Assembly (NCBI RefSeq): GCF_023476645.1
Contig: NZ_JAMCOJ010000003.1
Coordinates: 310,001 to 374,000, forward strand
Reading direction: 5' to 3'
From: Cellulophaga sp. 20_2_10
Lineage (GTDB): Bacteria; Bacteroidota; Bacteroidia; Flavobacteriales; Flavobacteriaceae
DNA length: 64,000 nt
Shown: positions 42,783 to 51,338 of the stretch, piece after piece
How the letters are laid out: each line of letters starts with the position of its first letter
Position numbering within the stretch: the first letter of the stretch is position 1
Translations under genes and position numbers: made by a program
Notes under the pieces: model-generated
Told to the model about the DNA's origin: nothing
The model's database searches: none
What the model saw: the letters and a program-made list of their open reading frames with translations, nothing else

Positions 42783-45662
42783 ATGGCAGAGAATGCAACA
42801 ATAAGGCTCAATAAAGTCCTCAGGGAATTAAATATTTCTTTAGATAGGGCTATAGATCATCTTTCGTCCAAAGGACGTGAGGTGGAGGCAAGGCCTACTA
42901 CTAAGATTTCCAATGAGGTGTATCAAATTCTTTTGGATGAATTCCAGACGGATATGAGCAAGAAAGTTGCTTCTAAGGAAGTCGGCGAGGAAAAACGTAA
43001 GGAAAAAGAAGCGCTTAGATTGCAATTAGAGCAAGAGCAAGAAGAAAAGCGTTTGGCTAGAGAAAAAAGAGCGGCTGCTCAAGAAGTTATTAAGGCTAAA
43101 GCCGAATTGTCTGGTCCAAAGACAGTTGGTAAAATAGATCTTGATGCTGGTAAAAAGAAGCCTGCTCCTGTGCAACAAAAGGTAGCTCCAAAAGAGGAGA
43201 AGCCTGTGCAGCAAGAAAAGCCAATAGTTAAAGAAGAATCTAAGCCTGTTGAAAAACCTGTGGTTAAAGAGACTTCTACTATGAAAAGTACTAAGGTAGA
43301 ATTGCCTGGTCCAAAAACTGTTGGTAAAATAGATTTGGATGCGGTGAAGAAAAGATCTGCCCCAGTGAAAAAGAAACCTGCTCCGGTAGTTCCTGTTAAA
43401 AAGGAAGAGCCAGTTAAGGTTGAAGTGGATAAAAAATCTGTAGAAAAGCCTGCAGAGAAACCTGCTGAAGAAGTAACAGAGACAAAGGAAAACGATGTAA
43501 TTACTACGCAGTATCAAAAACTTTCGGGACCAAAGCTTACGGGTGCTAAAATTGATTTATCTCAATTTAATAAGCCTAAAAAGAAAGAGGCTCCTAAAGG
43601 TGCTGGTGCTGATAAGAAAAAGCGTCGTAAGAGAATTGTTAGTAGTAATAAAGGCCCTGGAGGTAATCCAAGACCAGCAGGTCAAGCTGGTGGTGCAAGA
43701 AAACCTGTTGCTGCTAGAGGAAGATTTAATAGTGCTCCTATTGTAAAAGTTGAACCAACTGAAGAAGAGGTTCAAAAGCAAGTTAGAGAGACTTTGGAGA
43801 AACTTCAAGGTAAATCTAAAAAAGGAAAAGGGGCAAAACATAGAAGAGATAAAAGAGATCAACACCGTCAGCAGACAGAGAAGGATCTAGAAAAACAAGA
43901 ATTAGAAAGTAAAATCTTAAAAGTAACTGAATTTGTTACTGTTGGAGAAGTTGCTACGATGATGGAGGTTTCTAGTACTCAGATTATTTCTGCTTGTATG
44001 TCTTTAGGTATTATGGTGACGATGAATCAGCGTTTAGATGCTGAGACATTATCTATAGTAGCAGAAGAATTTGGTTATGAAGTAGAGTTTATTGCTGCAG
44101 AGATTGAAGAATCTATTGTAGAGGATGTTGATGCTCCTGAAGATTTAAAAGAAAGAGCTCCTATTGTTACTGTTATGGGTCACGTAGATCACGGTAAAAC
44201 TTCATTGTTAGATTACATTCGTAAAGAAAATGTAATTGCAGGTGAGAGTGGTGGTATTACGCAACATATTGGTGCATACGGTGTGAAGTTAGATAATGGA
44301 CAAAAAATTGCATTTCTAGATACACCAGGTCACGAAGCTTTTACGGCGATGCGTGCACGTGGTGCTCAAGTTACCGATATTGCAATTATTGTTATTGCGG
44401 CTGATGATGATATTATGCCACAAACAAAAGAAGCTATTAGTCATGCGCAAGCAGCTGGAGTTCCTATTGTTTTTGCAATTAACAAAATAGATAGACCTGC
44501 AGCTAATCCTGATAGGATTAAGGAGGGACTTTCTCAAATGAATTTATTAGTAGAAGACTGGGGTGGTAAAATACAATCTCAAGAAATATCTGCTAAAAAA
44601 GGTACAGGTGTTAAGGAGCTTTTAGAAAAAGTATTGCTAGAGGCTGAGTTGTTAGAGCTAAAAGCTAATCCAGATAAGTTAGCTTCTGGTACAGTTGTAG
44701 AGGCATTCTTGGATAAAGGTAGAGGATATGTTTCTACGATCTTAGTTCAGGCAGGTACATTAAAAATAGGAGACTATGTTTTAGCTGGTACTTGTAGTGG
44801 TAAGATTAAGGCGATGCAAGATGAGCGTGGTAATAATCTTCAAGCAGTTGGTCCTTCTACTCCTATATCTATATTAGGTTTGGATGGTGCGCCACAAGCA
44901 GGTGATAAGTTTAATGTGTTAGAAGATGAGCGTGAAGCTAAACAGATAGCATCTAAACGATCTCAATTACAAAGAGAGCAATCTGTGCGTACACAACGTC
45001 ATATTACTTTAGATGAAATAGGAAGACGTATTGCTTTAGGTGACTTTAAAGAACTTAATATTATACTTAAGGGTGATGTTGATGGTTCTGTAGAGGCGTT
45101 AACAGATTCTTTCCAGAAACTGTCTACTGAAGAAATACAAATAAATATTATACATAAAGCTGTTGGTCCAATTACAGAATCTGATGTGTTGTTAGCTTCT
45201 GCTTCTGATGCAATTATAATCGGATTTAATGTAAGACCAATGGGTAATGCAAGAATGATTGCAGAGAAAGAAGAAATAGATATTAGAATGTATTCTATTA
45301 TTTATGCTGCAATTAACGATCTTAAAGATGCAATGGAAGGTATGCTTTCTCCAGTTATGAAGGAAGAGATATTGGGTACTGCTGAAATTCGTGAGACCTT
45401 TAAAATATCTAAGGTTGGTACAATTGCAGGTTGTATGGTATTAACTGGTAAGTTGGTTAGAAGTGCTGGAATGCGTTTAATTCGTGATGGTGTAGTTATC
45501 TACACTGGAGAGCTATCATCATTAAAGAGATTTAAAGATGATGCTAAGGAGGTTGCTAAAGGGTATGATTGTGGTCTTCAGGTTAAGAACTACAATGATA
45601 TTAAAGAAGGTGACATAATTGAAGCTTTCCAAGAAGTAGCAGTAAAGAAGAAGTTGAAGTAA
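42783..45662 (+). CDS. infB: Translation initiation factor IF-2
   Basis: A 959-residue IF-2. The ATG at 42783 gives MAENATIRLNKVLRELNIS; a TTG two codons upstream is not needed. The ~400-residue N-terminal region is Lys/Glu/Pro/Ala-rich and contains three copies of a short motif (SGPKTVGKIDLD near 109, PGPKTVGKIDLD near 174, SGPKLTGAKIDL near 247). The GTPase domain has GHVDHGKTSLLDYI near 466, DTPGHEAFTAMRARG, NKIDRP and SAKKGTG. Domains II, III and IV follow, the last binding fMet-tRNA. It delivers initiator tRNA to the ribosome. Last gene of the operon. Confidence 0.97.
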   Translation: MAENATIRLNKVLRELNISLDRAIDHLSSKGREVEARPTTKISNEVYQILLDEFQTDMSKKVASKEVGEEKRKEKEALRLQLEQEQEEKRLAREKRAAAQEVIKAKAELSGPKTVGKIDLDAGKKKPAPVQQKVAPKEEKPVQQEKPIVKEESKPVEKPVVKETSTMKSTKVELPGPKTVGKIDLDAVKKRSAPVKKKPAPVVPVKKEEPVKVEVDKKSVEKPAEKPAEEVTETKENDVITTQYQKLSGPKLTGAKIDLSQFNKPKKKEAPKGAGADKKKRRKRIVSSNKGPGGNPRPAGQAGGARKPVAARGRFNSAPIVKVEPTEEEVQKQVRETLEKLQGKSKKGKGAKHRRDKRDQHRQQTEKDLEKQELESKILKVTEFVTVGEVATMMEVSSTQIISACMSLGIMVTMNQRLDAETLSIVAEEFGYEVEFIAAEIEESIVEDVDAPEDLKERAPIVTVMGHVDHGKTSLLDYIRKENVIAGESGGITQHIGAYGVKLDNGQKIAFLDTPGHEAFTAMRARGAQVTDIAIIVIAADDDIMPQTKEAISHAQAAGVPIVFAINKIDRPAANPDRIKEGLSQMNLLVEDWGGKIQSQEISAKKGTGVKELLEKVLLEAELLELKANPDKLASGTVVEAFLDKGRGYVSTILVQAGTLKIGDYVLAGTCSGKIKAMQDERGNNLQAVGPSTPISILGLDGAPQAGDKFNVLEDEREAKQIASKRSQLQREQSVRTQRHITLDEIGRRIALGDFKELNIILKGDVDGSVEALTDSFQKLSTEEIQINIIHKAVGPITESDVLLASASDAIIIGFNVRPMGNARMIAEKEEIDIRMYSIIYAAINDLKDAMEGMLSPVMKEEILGTAEIRETFKISKVGTIAGCMVLTGKLVRSAGMRLIRDGVVIYTGELSSLKRFKDDAKEVAKGYDCGLQVKNYNDIKEGDIIEAFQEVAVKKKLK

Positions 45663-45680
45663 GACTTTTAGTTTAGATAT

Positions 45681-45713
45681 AAAAAAAGCGACTCAGAAAT
45701 GAGTCGCTTTTTT
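45681..45713. terminator. Bidirectional terminator after infB and the decayed SPOR copy
   Basis: The 14-pair stem AAAAAAGCGACTCA/TGAGTCGCTTTTTT with a four-base loop lies 18 bases after the infB stop. The GC-rich arms are identical to those of the terminator at 46170-46199. Confidence 0.9.
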
Positions 45714-45733
45714 GTTTTGCATTGTTTGTTAGA

Positions 45734-46087
45734 TTAATCTTTTTGATTGGAGATTAATGTTGCGTTTGGATATGTCTTTTTGATTATTTTTAATGAATGC
45801 TGTGCTTCTTCTAAGGTTTTATATTTGCCTAAAGTAATACTGTATCTTTTATTGTTTAGTCTTAGATAGTTTGTAATTCTTAGGAAGTCTCTTTTTGCAT
45901 CTTCTTTTGCTTTATTTGCTTCTGTTAGATTTTTGTTATTGTTTATTTGCACAGAAAATGGTGTGGCAATTAGTTCTCCAGTTTTTATTTGTTGCGTTGT
46001 GTTATTTTCTTTTAGTTATTGTTTCTCCTTCTTGATAGTGCTTAGAGTTAAAAGAAGTATCGAGCTGTAGATTTTCTTTGTTTTGAT
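45734..46087 (-). pseudogene. Decayed tandem copy of the SPOR-domain gene
   Basis: Read on the minus strand, this stretch begins with IKTKKIYSSILLLTLSTI, a signal-peptide-like run matching the start of the intact neighbour, but with ATC where ATG should be. It is interrupted by an in-frame TAA at 46016-46018. A piece reading QEGETIT, matching QEGEVTI of the intact gene, lies in another frame, so at least one indel occurred. After the stop, an intact SPOR domain (FSVQINNNK...YSITLGKYKTLEEAQHSLKIIKKTYPNATLISNQKD) runs to a stop at 45734. A GTG at 45952 could start a 72-residue fragment, but without a signal peptide it would not reach the periplasm. Confidence 0.75.
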
Positions 46088-46169
46088 ATGTTTTGGGTTT
46101 TGTTTCTTTATAAAATTAGAATTTTATTTTATACTTTAAAATTTTGTCTAAATGTGTACTTTTTAAAAT

Positions 46170-46199
46170 AAAAAAAAGCGACTCATTCCTGAGTCGCTT
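46170..46199 (-). terminator. Terminator of the intact SPOR gene
   Basis: The ten-pair stem AAGCGACTCA/TGAGTCGCTT has a TTCC loop and a T-run on the minus strand, 18 bases after the SPOR gene stop. Its arms repeat those of 45681-45713. Confidence 0.85.
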
Positions 46200-46217
46200 A
46201 AGTAATTTAATGGGTAT

Positions 46218-46592
46218 TTATTTTTTCTCCCTTTGATTTGCAATTAAGAAGGCATTAGGGTATTTTTTGTGAGCTTCTATTAGCTTCTGTTGTGCTTCAA
46301 ACTTGGTGTTAAATTTTCCTATTCTAACTTTGTAGTTGGGCTGGTCAAAGCTAATTTCTGTAAACCAGTCTGGGAAATTTCCTTCTGCATTAGATTTTTC
46401 GCTATTTGCTTTAGATGGACTTTGGCTCGAGTGTATCTGTATAGTGTAGTATTTAGATGTTTTGTTGCTTTCTGTGTACAGGTTTAAAAGCTTATCAATG
46501 TTTTTATCTTGATTAATAGTTACTTCTCCCTCTTGTGCAAAGCTAAAAGCGCTAAAAGTAAGGAGTAGTAAGCTGCAGTAAAGTGTTTTCAT
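46218..46592 (-). CDS. Secreted SPOR-domain protein
   Basis: A 124-residue protein: signal peptide MKTLYCSLLLLTFSAFSFAQ (cleavage near residue 20), a short linker, then a SPOR-type domain from KYYTIQIHSSQSPSKANSEK to the end, including YKVRIGKFNTKFEAQQKLIEAHKKYPNAFLIANQ. SPOR domains bind glycan strands stripped of peptides, mostly at division sites. This is a minimal soluble version with no membrane anchor. It has its own promoter and terminator. A decayed tandem copy lies immediately downstream, so only this copy is likely to work. Confidence 0.82.
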   Translation of the reverse strand: MKTLYCSLLLLTFSAFSFAQEGEVTINQDKNIDKLLNLYTESNKTSKYYTIQIHSSQSPSKANSEKSNAEGNFPDWFTEISFDQPNYKVRIGKFNTKFEAQQKLIEAHKKYPNAFLIANQREKK

Positions 46593-46624
46593 TGGTAGTA
46601 TATGTTAATGTTAATATGCTACTA

Positions 46625-46632
46625 CAAATGTA
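46625..46632 (-). promoter_or_regulatory. Candidate -7 element of the SPOR gene
   Basis: The minus strand reads TACATTTG (TAnnTTTG), 32 bases before the ATG. The -33 region shows no TTG at normal spacing. Confidence 0.5.
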
Positions 46633-46676
46633 AAATATTATAAATCAAACATAAGGCATAAATATTATTTAGAATT

Positions 46677-46697
46677 ATTATAAATTATAAATTATAA
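46677..46697. repeat. Three tandem ATTATAA units
   Basis: Three exact copies of the heptamer ATTATAA lie in the AT-rich gap between the divergent SPOR gene and the act promoter. They may be an UP-like element for the act promoter, or simple slippage. Confidence 0.6.
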
Positions 46698-46731
46698 ATC
46701 CCTGAACATTTCCAAATTTAAGACTATGTCG

Positions 46732-46739
46732 TATTTTTG
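46732..46739 (+). promoter_or_regulatory. Candidate -7 element of the act-cox operon
   Basis: TATTTTTG fits TAnnTTTG, giving a leader of about 80 bases before actA. The leader has two weak 5-bp stems (AATGG/CCATT at 46761-46777 and TATCG/CGATA at 46788-46808). Confidence 0.5.
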
Positions 46740-46822
46740 CCTTCAATTTAAGAAGCGATAAATGGCGTGTGTCCATTGAATAGTAAATATCGTGTCAAGA
46801 TTTCGATAGAAATATTTTAAAT

Positions 46823-48148
46823 ATGAAAAAGGTTTTATACCGTAATCAACTTTCTAAATTTTTGGGTGTCAATCTGATAGCTATAATGCTATTTTCAGTA
46901 TCCCTATTTTCTCAATCAGAAAACGCTGATCCTGCGAAAGGGAAGCAGATCTTTAATCAGAATTGTGCATCGTGTCACTCTTTGGATAGAAAAGGTACTG
47001 GTCCTGCTTTAAGGAATATAGAAGCGCGTATCGAAGAAGAAGGTTTAGATCGTGAGTGGATTTACGCATGGGTGAAAAATAGTGCGGGTGTTATTAAGTC
47101 GGGTGATTCTTATGCGAATAAGATTTTTGCAGAGTATAACAATACAGCAATGACTCCATTTCCGACATTAAGTAATGAGGATATAGATAATGTATTAGCT
47201 TATACAGCGGCAAAAGAAGAGGCGCCTGTTGCGGCCGCAGCGGTTCCTGGAGCTGTAGGAGGTTCTGCTGATTCTAGTGGTGTTTCTAATGAAGTTATAT
47301 TAGGGGCTTTAGCTTTGGTTTTTGCTTTGTTGGTTGCTATGTTGTTTATGGTGAATATGACTTTGCGTAATATTGCTAAGGCAAATGGTATTGATGTTGA
47401 ACGTGAAAAGGCAGAAAAAAGAATTCCAATTTGGAAGGCTTTTGTAAAAAATCAATTTTTAGTATTGGTTTCTGTTGTGTTTTTGTTGTTGACAAGTGCT
47501 TATTTTGTTTATGGGTTCTTTATGCAGGTTGGTATAGATCAAGGTTACGAGCCTGTTCAGCCAATTCATTTTTCTCATAAAGTGCATGCTGGTGATAATA
47601 AGGTAGATTGTAAGTATTGTCACTCTTCAGCAAGAGTTTCTAAAACTTCGGGTATACCTTCGTTAAATGTCTGTATGAACTGTCATAAATCTATTTATGA
47701 GTACAAAGGGAATGCAGAAGGGCCTTCTCAGTCGGATATAGAAAATGGGTATACAAATGAGTTTTATACTAAAGAGATAAAAAAACTTTATGCAGCCGTT
47801 GGTTGGGATGAGGAGAATCAAAAATATACTGGTGATTCTAAACCTGTAGAGTGGGTTAGAATACATAATTTACCAGATTTTGTTTACTTTAATCACTCTC
47901 AGCATGTTAGTGTTGCTGGTGTCGAGTGTCAGACTTGTCATGGTCCAATTGAGGAAATGGAAGTTGTTAGTCAACATGCTCCATTAACTATGGGCTGGTG
48001 TATTAACTGTCATAGAGAGACAAATGTTAAGATGGAGGGTAATGCTTATTATGATAAAATTCATGAAGAGCTTTCTAAAAAATATGGTGTAGAGAAGCTT
48101 ACGGCTGCTATGCAAGGTGGTTTAGAATGTGGTAAGTGTCACTATTAA
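46823..48148 (+). CDS. actA: Alternative complex III subunit A, multiheme cytochrome c
   Basis: A 441-residue cytochrome with six CxxCH heme sites. CASCH (near residue 52) lies in an N-terminal monoheme domain after a signal/anchor segment. After two hydrophobic helices near residues 158-182 and 215-235, five sites (CKYCH, CMNCH, CQTCH, CINCH, CGKCH) form the pentaheme C-terminal domain of the classic ActA. ACIII oxidises menaquinol and passes electrons to a terminal oxidase; ActA carries electrons out of the complex. First gene of the actABCDEF-coxBA run. Confidence 0.94.
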   Translation: MKKVLYRNQLSKFLGVNLIAIMLFSVSLFSQSENADPAKGKQIFNQNCASCHSLDRKGTGPALRNIEARIEEEGLDREWIYAWVKNSAGVIKSGDSYANKIFAEYNNTAMTPFPTLSNEDIDNVLAYTAAKEEAPVAAAAVPGAVGGSADSSGVSNEVILGALALVFALLVAMLFMVNMTLRNIAKANGIDVEREKAEKRIPIWKAFVKNQFLVLVSVVFLLLTSAYFVYGFFMQVGIDQGYEPVQPIHFSHKVHAGDNKVDCKYCHSSARVSKTSGIPSLNVCMNCHKSIYEYKGNAEGPSQSDIENGYTNEFYTKEIKKLYAAVGWDEENQKYTGDSKPVEWVRIHNLPDFVYFNHSQHVSVAGVECQTCHGPIEEMEVVSQHAPLTMGWCINCHRETNVKMEGNAYYDKIHEELSKKYGVEKLTAAMQGGLECGKCHY

Positions 48149-48183
48149 TTGATTGTAAAAGAAGATAATTTCAGATATATCGT

Positions 48184-51100
48184 ATGTCATCAAACAAAAA
48201 ATATTGGAAAAGCGAAGCGGAGTTAAATCCTAACGATTCCATTGTTGAGGCGCTAAAACAAAACGAATTTGTTCAGGAAATTCCTGTTGAAGATTTCTTA
48301 GGTGATAAGGAAGGTTTAGCGGCTAGTTCTACTAATAGGAGAGATTTTTTAAAGTATGTAGGTTTTAGTACTGCTGCTGCAACAATGGCTGCTTGTGAGG
48401 GGCCGGTTGTAAAATCTATACCTTATGTGGTTCAACCAGAGCAGATTATTCCTGGTGTTGCTAATTATTACGCAACAACAATAGCAGATGGTTTTGATTT
48501 TGCAAGTGTTTTGGTTAAGACTCGTGAGGGTAGACCAATAAAAATAGAGAATAATACAGATGCTAAAGTTAATGGATCGGCAAATGCTCGTGTTCAAGCT
48601 TCTGTTTTGTCTTTATATGATAGTAAAAGGTTACAAGGTCCTTTGGCTAAGGGTGAAGCTGTAGAATGGTCTGTTTTAGATACTGCAGTTAAATCTAAAT
48701 TAGCTTCGTTAAAAGGATCTAGTAAGCAAATTGCATTGTTAACTCAGACTTATGCTAGTCCGTCTACATTAAAATTAGTAGCGGAATTTAAAGAGGTTTA
48801 TGGTGGTAATGTAAATCATGTTACTTATGATGCTATTTCTGCTGATGCTGCTTTAAATGCTTTTGAAGAAAAGTATGGTGAGAGAGCTTTGGCTGATTAT
48901 GACTTTAGTAAAGCTGGTTTAATAGTTTCTATTGGAGCAGATTTCTTAGGGGATTGGCAAGGTGGTGGTTATGATAGTTCTTACTCTGCTGGTCGTATCC
49001 CTAAAAATGGAAAAATGTCTAGGCATATACAGTTTGAGGCTAATATGTCTTTAACTGGTGCTAATGCAGATAAGAGAGTTCTTTTAACTCCGTCGCAACA
49101 AAAAGTAGCTTTGGCTAAGTTGTACGGTAAGTTGATGGGCGTTTCTGTTGGTGGTGAATTGACAGAAAATATTTCTAAAGTGGTAGATGCTACTGCTAAG
49201 GAATTTAAGAAAGCAGGTAAAAATGCAGTTCTTGTTACTGGTTTAGATGATAAAGATGCTCAGGCTATTGTTTTGGCAATTAATGAGTCTATTTCTAGTG
49301 TTGCTTTTGATGCTAAGGCTCCTAAGTATGTTAGACAAGGTGATGCAAAAGCTGTTGCTAAGTTAGTTGCAGATATGAAATCTGGTAAAGTTGGAGCACT
49401 TCTTATGGATGGTGTGAATCCTGTTTATACAATGCCTAATTCGGCAGAGTTTACGGATGCTTTATCTAAGGTTGATTTGTCTGTTGCTTTTGCACAGAAT
49501 AATAATGAAACTGTAGCGGTTTCTACTTACGCTGCAGCGGCTCCAAATTATTTGGAATCTTGGGGAGATGTTCAGATTAAAAAAGGACATTACTCATTGA
49601 TGCAGCCTACAATTAAAGAAATTTTTGATACGCGTCAATTCCAATCTTCATTATTAATGTGGATGGGTTCTGATAAAACGTATTACGATTATATTAAAGA
49701 AACTTGGAGTTCTTCTATCTTGGGAGATGGTGAGTGGAATCAAGCATTGCACGATGGTGTTTATAAAGCCTCATCTTCAGTTGTAGATGTAGTTGAGGAA
49801 ACTGTAGCTTCAGTTATTTCTGAAGAGCCAATGGTTTCTTCATTGGTAGATTTATCTATGGCGGCTACTAAGTTGTCTAAATCTGCTTCTTCAGATATGG
49901 AGTTGGTTTTATATTCTAAAGTTGGTATGGGGGATGGTCAGCAGGCTAATAATCCATGGTTGCAAGAATTTCCAGATCCAATTACAAGAGTTTCTTGGGA
50001 TAATTATGTTACTATATCTAAAGCAGATGCAGAGAAATTAGGTCTAATTAATGATCATGTTGCAAATGGTGGTTTAGATGGTAGTAAGGTAAATGTTAAG
50101 GTTGGTGACTCAGAGTTAAAAGGAGTTCCTGTTATAATTCAACCGGGTCAAGCACCGGGATCTGTTGGTCTTTCGTTTGGTTATGGTAGAAAAGCAGGGT
50201 TGCAGTCAGAAATGCAAACTGGTGTAAATGCTTTTGCATTGTACCAAGGCGGTGTTTCTAATCAATCTGTTTCTATCTCTAAGGCTGATGGTATGCATGA
50301 GTTTGCATGTGTTCAGCTTCATAAGACATTAATGGGTAGGGGTGATATTATTAAGGAAACTACATTAGAGATTTTTAATACTAAAGATCATGCTGAATGG
50401 AATCCTTCTCCTAAAGTATCCTTAAATCATGAAGAAGTAGATGCTGTTTCAGTTAGTTTGTGGGATGATTTTGATCGTTCTGTTGGACATCACTTTAACT
50501 TGTCTATAGATTTAAATGCATGTACTGGTTGTGGGGCTTGTGTTATAGCTTGTCACGCAGAAAACAATGTGCCTGTAGTTGGTAAAGATGAAATTCGTAA
50601 ATCTAGAGATATGCACTGGTTGCGTATCGATAGATATTACTCTTCTGAGGAGACTTTTGAAGGTGATAATATTAAGAAAGATGAGTTTGATGGTTTAACT
50701 GGGGATAAAGGTTCTTTAGGTGGATTTGGTGAGTTAGAAGATCCTTCTGCTAATCCACAAGTTGCTTTTCAGCCGGTAATGTGTCAGCACTGTAATCACG
50801 CTCCGTGTGAAACAGTATGTCCAGTTGCTGCAACATCTCATAGTAGACAAGGTCAAAACCATATGGCGTATAACAGATGTGTAGGTACAAGATACTGTGC
50901 AAACAACTGTCCTTATAAGGTGCGTCGTTTTAACTGGTTCTTGTATAATAACAATGACGAGTTTGATTACCATATGAATAATGATTTAGGAAAAATGGTA
51001 ATTAATCCAGATGTAAATGTTCGTTCTCGTGGGGTAATGGAAAAATGCTCTATGTGTATCCAAATGACTCAAAAGTCAATTTTAGATGCTAAGAGAGACG

Positions 51101-51306
51101 GGCGTACAGTTAAAGATAGTGAGTTTCAAACGGCTTGTTCTGCTGCGTGTAGCAGTGGCGCAATGGTATTTGGAGATATAAATGATACCGAAAGTGAGGT
51201 TGCAGAATTAAAAGAAAGCGATCGTATGTATCATTTATTAGAGCACATTGGTACAAAGCCAAATGTTTTCTATCATGTTAAAGTGAGAAATACACAAGAA
51301 TCATAA
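48184..51306 (+). CDS. actB: Alternative complex III subunit B (molybdopterin-oxidoreductase-like, Fe-S)
   Basis: A 1040-residue periplasmic subunit that fuses a molybdopterin-oxidoreductase-like half to a ferredoxin-like half. A Tat signal NRRDFLKYVGFSTAAATMAAC at residues 51-71 ends in a plausible lipobox Cys. No molybdenum ligand is evident, as in other ActB. The C-terminal ~260 residues carry four cysteine clusters: CTGCGACVIACH, CQHCNHAPCETVCP, CVGTRYCANNCPYK and CSMC...C..AC, giving iron-sulfur clusters that accept electrons from quinol in ActC. It is 35 bases after actA. Confidence 0.95.
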   Translation: MSSNKKYWKSEAELNPNDSIVEALKQNEFVQEIPVEDFLGDKEGLAASSTNRRDFLKYVGFSTAAATMAACEGPVVKSIPYVVQPEQIIPGVANYYATTIADGFDFASVLVKTREGRPIKIENNTDAKVNGSANARVQASVLSLYDSKRLQGPLAKGEAVEWSVLDTAVKSKLASLKGSSKQIALLTQTYASPSTLKLVAEFKEVYGGNVNHVTYDAISADAALNAFEEKYGERALADYDFSKAGLIVSIGADFLGDWQGGGYDSSYSAGRIPKNGKMSRHIQFEANMSLTGANADKRVLLTPSQQKVALAKLYGKLMGVSVGGELTENISKVVDATAKEFKKAGKNAVLVTGLDDKDAQAIVLAINESISSVAFDAKAPKYVRQGDAKAVAKLVADMKSGKVGALLMDGVNPVYTMPNSAEFTDALSKVDLSVAFAQNNNETVAVSTYAAAAPNYLESWGDVQIKKGHYSLMQPTIKEIFDTRQFQSSLLMWMGSDKTYYDYIKETWSSSILGDGEWNQALHDGVYKASSSVVDVVEETVASVISEEPMVSSLVDLSMAATKLSKSASSDMELVLYSKVGMGDGQQANNPWLQEFPDPITRVSWDNYVTISKADAEKLGLINDHVANGGLDGSKVNVKVGDSELKGVPVIIQPGQAPGSVGLSFGYGRKAGLQSEMQTGVNAFALYQGGVSNQSVSISKADGMHEFACVQLHKTLMGRGDIIKETTLEIFNTKDHAEWNPSPKVSLNHEEVDAVSVSLWDDFDRSVGHHFNLSIDLNACTGCGACVIACHAENNVPVVGKDEIRKSRDMHWLRIDRYYSSEETFEGDNIKKDEFDGLTGDKGSLGGFGELEDPSANPQVAFQPVMCQHCNHAPCETVCPVAATSHSRQGQNHMAYNRCVGTRYCANNCPYKVRRFNWFLYNNNDEFDYHMNNDLGKMVINPDVNVRSRGVMEKCSMCIQMTQKSILDAKRDGRTVKDSEFQTACSAACSSGAMVFGDINDTESEVAELKESDRMYHLLEHIGTKPNVFYHVKVRNTQES

Positions 51307-51338
51307 TTAATTAACGGAACGTAACTATAACATAAATT

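Noticed and set aside
43026-43517. A 163-residue minus-strand open frame inside infB
   Set aside because: Its composition (Phe/Arg/Ser/Leu-rich) is the antisense of the Lys/Glu-rich IF-2 N-terminal region; it is a shadow of infB.
46677-46697. CRISPR-like repeats
   Set aside because: Only a seven-base AT-rich unit repeated three times with no spacers; no CRISPR array or cas gene is present anywhere in the window.
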